Shown piece by piece: positions 16,815 to 24,298 of a DNA stretch of 64,000 bases. The notes under the pieces are model-generated. The model saw only the letters and a program-made list of their open reading frames with translations. It had not been told where the DNA came from and did not search any database. The first letter of the stretch is position 1. Each line of letters begins with the position of its first letter. Origin of the DNA: Eisenbergiella tayi. GTDB lineage: Bacteria; Bacillota; Clostridia; Lachnospirales; Lachnospiraceae. A program made the translations under genes and the position numbers. The stretch spans positions 148,301 to 212,300 of the forward strand of contig NZ_MPDJ01000003.1 of assembly GCF_001881565.1 (NCBI RefSeq). The letters run 5' to 3'.

Positions 16815-18192
16815 GTGTTTGAAGGAGTTTGATCTGGGTATGGAACTGGGACAGGTGCGCTCTGTCCCGGTATCCCTGGGAAAGGATATGCCGGAAGCGG
16901 TATTGTTTGTATATTCCAGCCAGGGGAACCTGGATCCCTGGCCGGAGCTGTTTAATTATCCCAAGGACACCCTGAAAATGGCGCTGTATACCCTGGACGG
17001 AGTCAGGATGTGGAAGAGGGACCTGGGGAACGGCGTGATCCCCGGCGTATGGTATGCCCCGTTCATTTCTTTTGATCTGGATCAGGATGGTGTGGATGAA
17101 ATCTGGTTTGTCAATAATCTGAACCCGAATATCCCGTTCAGCTTAAATGCCAGGGTACTTGAGAGAATCGACCCTCTGACCGGAGAGACCACCGGACAGT
17201 GGACATGGCCGGATAATACCATTGACGATACTATGTCACATTCCTATCGTTTCTTCATAACCGGAGGCTATGTACACGACAAGCCCGTTCTGGTTACCGC
17301 ACAGGGAACCTACAGAGACATGTATCTGCAGGGCTATGGCGAGGGGATGGAAAAGCGCTGGGATATCAAGATCCCCTATGACGACGGCGGCGCGCGTTCC
17401 AGCCACCTGTGTCCTGTCCTGGATTTCAATGATGACGGAGTGGACGAACTGTTCTGGGGGGAGCGCCTGATCAGCCTGGAGGACGGACATGAGGTATTCT
17501 GCGGGGATAAGGGAAAATATCTGGGACATTCCGATATTGTGGTTCCCTTTGAAGATATCAAAACCGGAAAGAAGTATATTTACACCTGCCGTGAGGACTA
17601 TGAGCAGGAAGGCGAACCGAGAGTTGTTACCTATAACGAAAAAGGGGAAAGAGAATGGACGGCTGTGGACAGCATCGGCCATATGCATAACGGCTGGATT
17701 GCCAATATCGGCCCGGATTACCGGAAGGTGGCGATGGCAATGCGCATTACCCGCCGTGTAATTGACAACGCCATTGTGGACACGGAGCCGGAAGATTTTT
17801 ATTTTGATGCCGTGACGGGCGAACCCCTGGAATCACCCCTTCCTTTTAAGGGAGATGAATTCATGCCGGTAGATTTTGACGGAGACGGCTATCATGAATT
17901 TTATGGGGCAGGAGGCGCCAAAAAAGGCTGCGTTGTGGATCGCGAAGGCAAGGTACAGGGCTTTATCGGCGGTGACGGAGTGGTAAGAAGCGGCAAGATC
18001 ATGCAGTGGCCGGGTGAACTGTTGATGGTATACTACCAGGATGAGGGAAAGGTCCGCATCTGGGGCGATGCCGATGCCGTGGAAAGCGAATACTGCAAAA
18101 AGAGATTTGCACACAGCTATCACTGGAGAATGCAGCATTTCATGGGAACCGGATACAACCATGGCAGCAGCCATATTACCTGCGGAATGTAG
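16804..18192 (+). CDS. DxDxDG-repeat beta-propeller-like protein, possible lyase relative
   Basis: 462 aa, no signal peptide. It contains repeated calcium-binding-type loops typical of FG-GAP/PL11-like propellers: SFDLDQDGVDEIWF (near residue 92), LDFNDDGVDELFWG (near 209) and PVDFDGDGYHEFYGAG (near 356). The whole length looks like repeated four-stranded blades. It uses a GTG start with AGGAGG 7 bases upstream and overlaps paralogue C. It closes the locus 1 operon and is followed at once by a terminator. It may be a rhamnogalacturonan-lyase-like enzyme or a binding protein; the standard PL11 signature seen at 37322 is not present, so I leave the function open. Confidence 0.65.
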   Translation: MEIKCLKEFDLGMELGQVRSVPVSLGKDMPEAVLFVYSSQGNLDPWPELFNYPKDTLKMALYTLDGVRMWKRDLGNGVIPGVWYAPFISFDLDQDGVDEIWFVNNLNPNIPFSLNARVLERIDPLTGETTGQWTWPDNTIDDTMSHSYRFFITGGYVHDKPVLVTAQGTYRDMYLQGYGEGMEKRWDIKIPYDDGGARSSHLCPVLDFNDDGVDELFWGERLISLEDGHEVFCGDKGKYLGHSDIVVPFEDIKTGKKYIYTCREDYEQEGEPRVVTYNEKGEREWTAVDSIGHMHNGWIANIGPDYRKVAMAMRITRRVIDNAIVDTEPEDFYFDAVTGEPLESPLPFKGDEFMPVDFDGDGYHEFYGAGGAKKGCVVDREGKVQGFIGGDGVVRSGKIMQWPGELLMVYYQDEGKVRIWGDADAVESEYCKKRFAHSYHWRMQHFMGTGYNHGSSHITCGM

Positions 18193-18218
18193 GAAAATTA
18201 GTAATACATAAAAGGAGC

Positions 18219-18252
18219 GGCGTCAGGATTTTTTGTCCTGGCGCCCTTTTTC
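18219..18252 (+). terminator. Rho-independent terminator closing locus 1
   Basis: Ten-pair stem (GGCGTCAGGA at 18219-18228 with TCCTGGCGCC at 18236-18245, one G-T pair), a 7-base loop and a T run to 18252, directly after the last gene of the operon. Confidence 0.85.
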
Positions 18253-18260
18253 TGTAACAG

Positions 18261-18276
18261 GTAACGGAGCCGTTAC
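18261..18276. promoter_or_regulatory. Palindromic operator candidate upstream of the second LacI gene
   Basis: Perfect 7-base inverted repeat with a 2-base centre, GTAACGG-AG-CCGTTAC. It differs from the ACACGTGT operators of locus 1. A partial repeat AACCGTT follows at about 18285. A TTGACT at 18317-18322 could serve as -35, but no well-spaced -10 is clear. Confidence 0.45.
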
Positions 18277-18421
18277 GGAATAATAACCGTTCATGCAAAA
18301 ATCAATGAAAAAACAATTGACTTTCTCAGCCGTCATGGTCAAAATAATAGTATACCGTACATAGCAGAGGGAAATGACTTCGTATGCAAATACTATTTAT
18401 CTGCAGAAAGGAAAGCAGCTT

Positions 18422-19450
18422 ATGACAATGGAGGAAATGGCCCGTATTATCGGGGTTTCTCGCATTACCTTATCAAAGGTGATGAATGACAAGGAAGGCG
18501 TTTCGGAAAAGACAAGAGAACGGGTAAAAGAATACATAAAGAAGTATAATTTTGAACCAAACAGCCAGGCGCGGAGCCTGGTAGGGAAAAAGGAGCCGAT
18601 TATCGGTTTTTTTACCACCTACTCCGAGGAATCCAGCGGAAGTACACATATTACATCCCATTTTGCTACGGAACTGGTTAATCTTGTGGTCAATGCGGCG
18701 CAGAAACGGGATTATAAGACCCTGGTGGATATAACCGGCGGGGATGATGATTTTTCCGATATTGAGAGATATCTCAGTTCAGGCCTGGTTCGCGGGGCTA
18801 TTCTCCTGGGCTATGCCACCGGGAACAAAAAGCTGGAAAGATTATCTCAGAAAGGGATTCCCCTCGTACTGATTAATCAGGAAGAGGAAACCGATCTGCC
18901 GAATATCATGACCGTTAATATGAACGATGAAGTGTGGGCCTTTGAGGCCATCGAGAGACTGGTGAAGCTGCAGCATAAAAGAATTCTCTATATCGGCTGT
19001 TCGCGGAACCGGCTTCCGGCCATGCGCCGTGCCCATGGCGTACACCGGGCCTGTGACATGTATAAGGATCAGATTCTTTCTTATCAGGAGCGCAACGGAG
19101 ATTTTAATGAGGATCTGGCTTATGATATCACCAAGGAGATCTTCTCGGCAGGGGGAGAGACTCCCACCGGGATTTTTGCAGCCAATGATCTGATGGCTAT
19201 CGGGGCAGTCAACGCTTTGAAGGATATGGGAATCAGGATACCGGAGGAGGTTTCTGTCATAGGGTTTGACGATATTACTTTTTCAAGATACCTGACACCT
19301 TCCTTATCAACGGTTCACTGTGATTTCAGGATGATTGCGGAAAAAAGCGTGAAAACGCTGATTGACAGTATAGAAGGGAAAAAAGTACAGCGCCATCAGG
19401 AGCTTGATCTGGAATTCATTGAGAGGGAAAGCCTGGGCAGATGCAGATGA
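18422..19450 (+). CDS. LacI-family transcriptional regulator (copy 2)
   Basis: 342 aa, close paralogue of the regulator at 12321. The helix-turn-helix differs only at conservative positions (MEEMARIIGVSRITLSKVM), and the hinge region NFEPNSQARSLVGKK is identical. The effector domain is more divergent (for example IGCSRNRLPAMRRAHG instead of LTCSRRRLPIKRRAHG), so the two may sense different ligands while sharing operators. The ATG at 18422 follows a GAAAGGAAAG site and aligns with the other copy. It stands alone after the locus 1 terminator, with its own palindromic region upstream. Confidence 0.92.
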   Translation: MTMEEMARIIGVSRITLSKVMNDKEGVSEKTRERVKEYIKKYNFEPNSQARSLVGKKEPIIGFFTTYSEESSGSTHITSHFATELVNLVVNAAQKRDYKTLVDITGGDDDFSDIERYLSSGLVRGAILLGYATGNKKLERLSQKGIPLVLINQEEETDLPNIMTVNMNDEVWAFEAIERLVKLQHKRILYIGCSRNRLPAMRRAHGVHRACDMYKDQILSYQERNGDFNEDLAYDITKEIFSAGGETPTGIFAANDLMAIGAVNALKDMGIRIPEEVSVIGFDDITFSRYLTPSLSTVHCDFRMIAEKSVKTLIDSIEGKKVQRHQELDLEFIERESLGRCR

Positions 19451-19543
19451 GCCCTGTATATGCATGTCGTACATACGGCACAAAGCAGGGGGCTGTAAAT
19501 GCGCCCAGGGGAATGAAAATATTCGGAATTATGGCAGGAAAAA

Positions 19544-19572
19544 TTGTAACGCCCGGATAAATGTGGTAAAAT
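19544..19572 (+). promoter_or_regulatory. Promoter of the small Cys-motif gene
   Basis: TTGTAA at 19544-19549, 17-base spacer, TAAAAT at 19567-19572, about 37 bases before the start codon at 19609. Confidence 0.6.
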
Positions 19573-19608
19573 ATGGATATTAAAAAATAGAAAGGGGTAA
19601 ATTTAGTT

Positions 19609-19971
19609 ATGGGTAAAGAAGTGTTAGAGTATGTAATTGAAAAAACAAACGATCTGATAAATGCAGCTTCATGCAGCAGCGAGGCGAAGGAGGCTGCGCA
19701 GGCATGGCTGGATGCGGTCGGAACATCAGAGGAAGCGGAGGAAACCAGGAAATATCTGGCGGAACTGGAAGCGGATATCATACCGATTGACGGTTTGATT
19801 GCATTTGCGGAATCGGAACACGGAGCCGAAGTCTTCGGAGCGGAATCAGCTAAAGATGTTGCGGCCCACGCAAGGGAGATCAAGGCGGCCGGAGCGGTAT
19901 ATTGTGACTGTCCGGCCTGTGCGGCGGCGGAAGCGATTCTGGAGAAGAAGGACATGCTGCTTGCTGAGTAA
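19609..19971 (+). CDS. Small conserved protein with C-x-C-x2-C motif
   Basis: 120 aa, mostly helical and acidic. The C-terminal part has AAGAVYCDCPACAAAEAIL, a Cys-x-Cys-x2-Cys cluster that could bind a metal or be redox-active; an earlier Cys is in ASCSSEAKEA. I recall similar Clostridia proteins carrying misleading chaperone names, but I see no Hsp90 or other known domain. An AAAGGGG site precedes the ATG, and a good promoter lies just upstream. It is followed 61 bases later by a beta-galactosidase gene with no promoter visible between them, so they may be co-transcribed. Function unknown. Confidence 0.75.
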   Translation: MGKEVLEYVIEKTNDLINAASCSSEAKEAAQAWLDAVGTSEEAEETRKYLAELEADIIPIDGLIAFAESEHGAEVFGAESAKDVAAHAREIKAAGAVYCDCPACAAAEAILEKKDMLLAE

Positions 19972-20032
19972 GGGATGGCATTTGTGTGCCGCCGATAATG
20001 GAAAGACTACACGATTGAAACAGGAATCTATT

Positions 20033-21814
20033 ATGACGACAAAAACAGGAACCTTTGAGATCAGGGACAAATTTTATTTGAACGGGGAACCGTTCCAAAT
20101 CATTTCAGGAGGGATCCACTATTTCCGGATCCTTCCTGAATACTGGGAGGACCGGCTGCAGAAGCTCAAAGAGCTGGGCTGCAATACAGTGGAAACGTAC
20201 ATTCCCTGGAACATGCATGAGCCGGTAAAAGGAAAATTTGATTTTTATGGGGAACACGTTCATGGAATGCTGGACGTGGTTTCCTTTGTCAGGACGGCAC
20301 AAAGGCTGGGGCTGTGGGTAATACTGCGCCCTTCGCCTTATATTTGTGCGGAATGGGATTTCGGAGGCCTGCCTTTCTGGCTTCTGGCCGGGGAAGAAAT
20401 GGATCTGAGGACCAGCGACGAGCGGTATCTGCGCCATGTAAGGGACTATTATGACCGCCTGATGCCTCTGCTGGCGCCGCTTCAGATCGATCAGGGCGGA
20501 CCGGTGCTCATGCTCCAGGTGGAAAATGAATACGGTTCTTTCGGTAATGATAAGAAATATCTGGAAAGTCTCAGGGACATGATGCGTGAGAGAGGAATCA
20601 CTGTGCCGCTTTTCGCTTCGGACGGCCCGGATCACAACATGCTTTCCAATACAAAAACAGAAGGTATCTTTCCAACAGCCAATTTCGGATCCGGAGCCTC
20701 AAAAGCATTTTCCATTCTGGAGGAATATACGGATGGCGGCCCATGCATGTGCACGGAATTTTGGATAGGATGGTTCGATGCCTGGCACGATGCGGCTCAC
20801 CATGAGGGCAATACGGAAACTGCCGTGAAGGAACTGGAAAACATACTTGAAATGGGCAATGTAAACATTTATATGTTTGAAGGCGGCACCAATTTTGGTT
20901 TTATGAACGGATCAAATTACAGCGATCATCTGACGGCAGACGTCACCTCTTATGATTACGACGCACTGCTTACGGAAGACGGGCAGATTACGGACAAATA
21001 CAGACGTTTCCAGAAAGTGATATCCCAATTCAGTAAAGAAGAAACGCTTATCCGTGAGAAAGAACCTTCCTCCGAAAGGGTCGCTTATGGTTCCTGTACC
21101 GTTGCCCAGAAGGTGGATTTATTCCATGCGCTGGATTGTCTGTCTGAACCAGTAAAAACGGTCAGCCCCAAATCAATGGAGCAGCTGGGGCAGGGCTATG
21201 GCTATATGCTGTATTCTTCCGTGCTTCATACGGAGAGGGAGCTGCGGAGTCTGCGGCTTTACAAAGCGGCGGATCGTGCGATTGCTTTTGCGGATGGGAA
21301 GCGGGTTCTCACCGCGATGGACAGGGAACTGCTGGAACGCCATGAGATAGAACCGCCGGCCGCCGGAAATATCAGGCTGGATATTCTTATGGAAAATATG
21401 GGAAGAGTAAATTATGGCCCCATGATAAACTGGCAGCGTAAGGGTGTTGACGGCTGTGTGATGATAAATGACCGGTTTGCCAAACATGGCTGGCTGCAGT
21501 ACAGCCTTCCTTTGGATAATCTGGATAAGCTTGATTATACAAGAGGATATGAAAAGGGAATGCCCGCCTTTTACCGGTTTGTATTTACTGTGAAAAAAAT
21601 CGGAGATACTTTTCTGTACTGCGAAGGCTGGGGAAAAGGCTGTGCTTTTGTTAATGGTTTTCATCTGGGAAGATTCTGGGAAGTTGGCCCGCAGAAGCGG
21701 CTGTATCTGCCGGGAGTGCTTCTGAAAGAAGGGGAGAACGAGATTATTCTGTTTGAAACAGAAGGAAAATGTAGGGAAAGTATTTCCCTTCAGGCGGAGC
21801 CGGATCTGGGTTGA
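20033..21814 (+). CDS. Beta-galactosidase, GH35
   Basis: 593 aa, cytoplasmic (no signal peptide). It hydrolyses terminal beta-linked galactose with retention. The GH35 catalytic barrel shows GGIHYFRI and ETYIPWNMHEP near the start, LRPSPYICAEWDFGGLPFW, the acid/base in QVENEYG (Glu166) and the nucleophile in MCTEFWIGWFD (Glu242). C-terminal jelly-roll domains end with GKGCAFVNGFHLGRFWEVGPQ, a GH35 hallmark. Translation probably starts at the ATG at 20033, because upstream in-frame sequence overlaps the preceding gene. It could trim galactan side chains of imported rhamnogalacturonan fragments, which would suit the flanking loci; this is inference. Confidence 0.92.
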   Translation: MTTKTGTFEIRDKFYLNGEPFQIISGGIHYFRILPEYWEDRLQKLKELGCNTVETYIPWNMHEPVKGKFDFYGEHVHGMLDVVSFVRTAQRLGLWVILRPSPYICAEWDFGGLPFWLLAGEEMDLRTSDERYLRHVRDYYDRLMPLLAPLQIDQGGPVLMLQVENEYGSFGNDKKYLESLRDMMRERGITVPLFASDGPDHNMLSNTKTEGIFPTANFGSGASKAFSILEEYTDGGPCMCTEFWIGWFDAWHDAAHHEGNTETAVKELENILEMGNVNIYMFEGGTNFGFMNGSNYSDHLTADVTSYDYDALLTEDGQITDKYRRFQKVISQFSKEETLIREKEPSSERVAYGSCTVAQKVDLFHALDCLSEPVKTVSPKSMEQLGQGYGYMLYSSVLHTERELRSLRLYKAADRAIAFADGKRVLTAMDRELLERHEIEPPAAGNIRLDILMENMGRVNYGPMINWQRKGVDGCVMINDRFAKHGWLQYSLPLDNLDKLDYTRGYEKGMPAFYRFVFTVKKIGDTFLYCEGWGKGCAFVNGFHLGRFWEVGPQKRLYLPGVLLKEGENEIILFETEGKCRESISLQAEPDLG

Positions 21815-21848
21815 AGACCCCTATGAAAATGTGTAAAAAAATAAGAAA

Positions 21849-21877
21849 GGCATGGCCTGGACAGCCATGTTTTTTTT
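21849..21877 (+). terminator. Terminator after the beta-galactosidase gene
   Basis: Short stem CATGGC/GCCATG with a 7-base loop followed by eight T residues. Confidence 0.7.
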
Positions 21878-22018
21878 ATGGAAATAATACAGAATTTGTG
21901 ATACACTAAAAAACGGCACATGGCGCTGTAAGCAGTCAAATACCCCGCCGTAAGCATCGGGACATTTGAACCTCGCGCTGTGGAATGAATAAACATAAAG
22001 GATATAAACATAAACGAT

Positions 22019-23785
22019 ATGAAAACAAGTACACTGCTTAAAAGATTTGTCCCCTATTACCGGAACTACATAGGAATCATGATAATGGATCTGTTCTGCG
22101 CCGCCCTCACAACGGTCTGCGAACTGGTACTGCCGCTGATACTGCGCTACATTACCAACATAGGCATGAATGATCTGGCATCCCTGACCATACGAACCAT
22201 CGTCATAATCGGCGGCGTATACTTTGCGCTCCGCATCATAGACGGAATGGCAAGCTTTTACATGGCCTATACCGGCCATGTAATGGGAGCCTCCATAGAG
22301 ACAGACATGCGGGAGGATGCCTTCGCACACCTGCAGAAACTGTCCGATAACTATTTCAACAACACCAAAGTCGGACAGATTATGTCACGCATTACCAGCG
22401 ATTTATTTGATGTCACAGAATTTGCCCACCACTGCCCCGAAGAATTCTTCATTGCATTCTTAAAAGCCGTGGTATCCTTTGTCATCCTTGCAGGAATCAA
22501 CCCCTTACTGACTGTCATCATTTTTGTACTCATTCCCGTAATGGCTGTATCCTGCTCCTATTTCAACCTCCAGGTGAGAAAAGCCTTCAAACGCCAGAGA
22601 AACCACATCGGCGAACTGAATGCCAGAATCGAAGACAGCCTTCTGGGCAACAAAGTAGTCAGAGCCTTCGCCAACGAAGACGTGGAACTCGGAAAATTCA
22701 ATAAGGACAATCAGGAATTCCTGAAAATAAAACGTGAAACCTACAAATATATGGCCGCCTTCCAGAACACCATCCGCATCTTCGACGGCCTCATGTACGT
22801 GGTAGTGATTGTAGCAGGCGGCATATTCATGATAAAAGGCCTGATTTCCCCCGCGGATCTCGTGGCATATACCATGTACGTAACCACCCTCCTGGCAACC
22901 ATCCGCCGCATTATCGAATTCGCCGAACAATTCCAGCGCGGAATGACAGGAATCGAACGCTTCACCGAACTCATGGACGCAAACATAGATATCTTTGACG
23001 AAGAAGGAGCCGTGCCCCTTCACAACGTAGAAGGAAAAATCACCTTTAAACACGTATCCTTTGAATATCCGGATGACCACACCCCCGTTCTTGCGGATAT
23101 CGACCTCACCATTAAACCCGGAGAAAAAGTAGCCCTGGTTGGTCCCTCCGGAGGCGGAAAGACAACACTCTGCAACCTGCTCCCCCGTTTTTACGATCCC
23201 ACCGAGGGTGAAATCCTCCTCGACGACCAGAACATCAAAAAAGTAACGCTCCAAAGCCTGAGAAGCAACGTAGGCGTAGTCCAGCAGGACGTTTACCTCT
23301 TCTCCGGCAGTGTCTACGAAAATATTGCATACGGCAAACCCGGCGCATCCAAAGAAGAAGTCATCAAAGCCGCCAAACTGGCAGGCGCCCATGATTTTAT
23401 CCAGGAACTCAAAGACGGCTACGAAACCTACGTAGGAGAACGAGGAGTCAAACTGTCAGGCGGACAAAAACAAAGAATCAGCATCGCCCGCGTCTTCCTC
23501 AAATCCCCCAAAGTCCTCCTCCTTGACGAAGCCACCGCCGCCCTGGACAACGAAAGCGAACACCTGGTATCAGAATCCCTAGATAAACTGGCCGCCGGCA
23601 GAACCACCCTCACAATAGCCCACCGCCTGACCACAATCCACGGCGCCGACCGCATCCTTGTCCTCTCCGGAAGCCGCATCGTAGAAGAAGGAAACCACGA
23701 AACCCTAATGAAAAAGAAGGGAATCTACTACCAACTCTACACCTCAGCCAACATAGTAGATCACCCTATTGCAGATCAACCATAA
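22019..23785 (+). CDS. ABC exporter, fused membrane and ATPase domains (MsbA/MDR type)
   Basis: 588 aa half-transporter. Residues 1-310 hold six transmembrane helices (starting LLKRFVPYYRNYIGIMIMDLF). The ATPase domain follows with Walker A GPSGGGKTT (near residue 378), Q-loop VQQDVYLFSG, signature LSGGQKQRIS and Walker B LLLDEATAALDNES. It works as a homo- or heterodimer exporting lipids, drugs or peptides; the substrate cannot be told. Codon choice is clearly unlike its neighbours: C- and A-rich on the coding strand (AAA, GAA, ACC, CTC, CCC) where nearby + strand genes are G-rich. That suggests a recently inverted or acquired gene. No partner ABC gene is adjacent, and it is followed by a 311-base palindrome. 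Confidence 0.93.
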   Translation: MKTSTLLKRFVPYYRNYIGIMIMDLFCAALTTVCELVLPLILRYITNIGMNDLASLTIRTIVIIGGVYFALRIIDGMASFYMAYTGHVMGASIETDMREDAFAHLQKLSDNYFNNTKVGQIMSRITSDLFDVTEFAHHCPEEFFIAFLKAVVSFVILAGINPLLTVIIFVLIPVMAVSCSYFNLQVRKAFKRQRNHIGELNARIEDSLLGNKVVRAFANEDVELGKFNKDNQEFLKIKRETYKYMAAFQNTIRIFDGLMYVVVIVAGGIFMIKGLISPADLVAYTMYVTTLLATIRRIIEFAEQFQRGMTGIERFTELMDANIDIFDEEGAVPLHNVEGKITFKHVSFEYPDDHTPVLADIDLTIKPGEKVALVGPSGGGKTTLCNLLPRFYDPTEGEILLDDQNIKKVTLQSLRSNVGVVQQDVYLFSGSVYENIAYGKPGASKEEVIKAAKLAGAHDFIQELKDGYETYVGERGVKLSGGQKQRISIARVFLKSPKVLLLDEATAALDNESEHLVSESLDKLAAGRTTLTIAHRLTTIHGADRILVLSGSRIVEEGNHETLMKKKGIYYQLYTSANIVDHPIADQP

Positions 23786-23818
23786 ACATCCCTCCTACAT
23801 TCTGCCAAAGAACTACCC

Positions 23819-24129
23819 GGCCCAAACAGTCTCTCCCTCGCGCCCTGCTATCTGCCCTGAGGAGCCCGGCTGTGTGTCTTGTGTCTCTTCAGGGACATCT
23901 CAAAAAAAGGGAGCTGTTTCTTACCGTTTTGCTTCTCTAATCCACTGCCCGCCCTTAGCGGCGCTGTCTGACGACCAGCGGGAGGAGTTTAAGCCGCGTT
24001 GGCAGCGGATTAGAGAAGCAAAATGGTTAGAAACAGCCCCTTTTTTTGTCTGACACTGAAGAGACACAAGACACACAGCCGGGCTCCTCAGGGCAGATAG
24101 CAGGGCGTGAGGGAGAGACTGTTTGGGCC
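23819..24129. repeat. Long intergenic inverted repeat IR1 (distinct core)
   Basis: Outer arms of about 74 bases (23819-23892 with 24056-24129) are complementary with a single mismatch. An inner pair of about 50 bases (starting near 23909 and ending near 24040) pairs with a few mismatches around a central segment containing GACGACCAGCGGG. Long A and T runs sit between the inner and outer stems, so it could act as a terminator in both directions. The central sequence is not related to that of the three other long palindromes in the window. Confidence 0.85.
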
Positions 24130-24153
24130 CCCACTCCACCACCAGAAATAAAA

Positions 24154-24182
24154 TTGCCCGGGACTGCATATCATGTTATACT
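24154..24182 (+). promoter_or_regulatory. Promoter of the beta-CASP gene
   Basis: TTGCCC at 24154-24159, 17-base spacer, and extended -10 TGTTATACT ending at 24182. The transcript would begin near 24189 and carry a leader of about 110 bases. Confidence 0.65.
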
Positions 24183-24207
24183 AAAGATCAGCAGGCCGGT
24201 GATAAAA

Positions 24208-24242
24208 AAGGCCTGACAGGACACACCTCTGTCGGGCCTTTT
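24208..24242 (+). promoter_or_regulatory. Terminator-like hairpin in the beta-CASP gene leader
   Basis: AAGGCCTGACAG (24208-24219) pairs with CTGTCGGGCCTT (24229-24240) with one wobble, followed by a short T run. It lies between the promoter and the start codon, so it may attenuate transcription or shape mRNA stability. It could instead be a leftover terminator. Confidence 0.5.
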
Positions 24243-24298
24243 CCGGCGTCCGGTTTTCAAACAGGCTAACGTGCCGAAGGCACAGAACAGGAGTATGC

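Larger units (their letters stand above)
23786..24298. other. 513-bp intergenic region with long palindrome, promoter and leader hairpin
   Basis: No credible gene. In order it holds a 311-base inverted repeat (23819-24129), an extended -10 promoter (24154-24182), a terminator-like hairpin in the leader (24208-24242), a small hairpin GTGCC-GAA-GGCAC (24271-24283) and the AGGAG site of the next gene. Each is listed on its own where useful. Confidence 0.7.

Noticed and set aside
22505..23392. 295-aa minus-strand open frame inside the ABC exporter
   Set aside because: Long only because of skewed codon use; the plus frame has all ABC motifs.
23769..24169. Two small open frames across palindrome IR1
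   Set aside because: They read the two arms of the same inverted repeat on opposite strands and give near-identical peptides; an effect of the palindrome.
23786..24298. Possible insertion sequence or CRISPR-like array
   Set aside because: Only inverted repeats are present; no transposase, no target duplication and no regular direct repeats with spacers.
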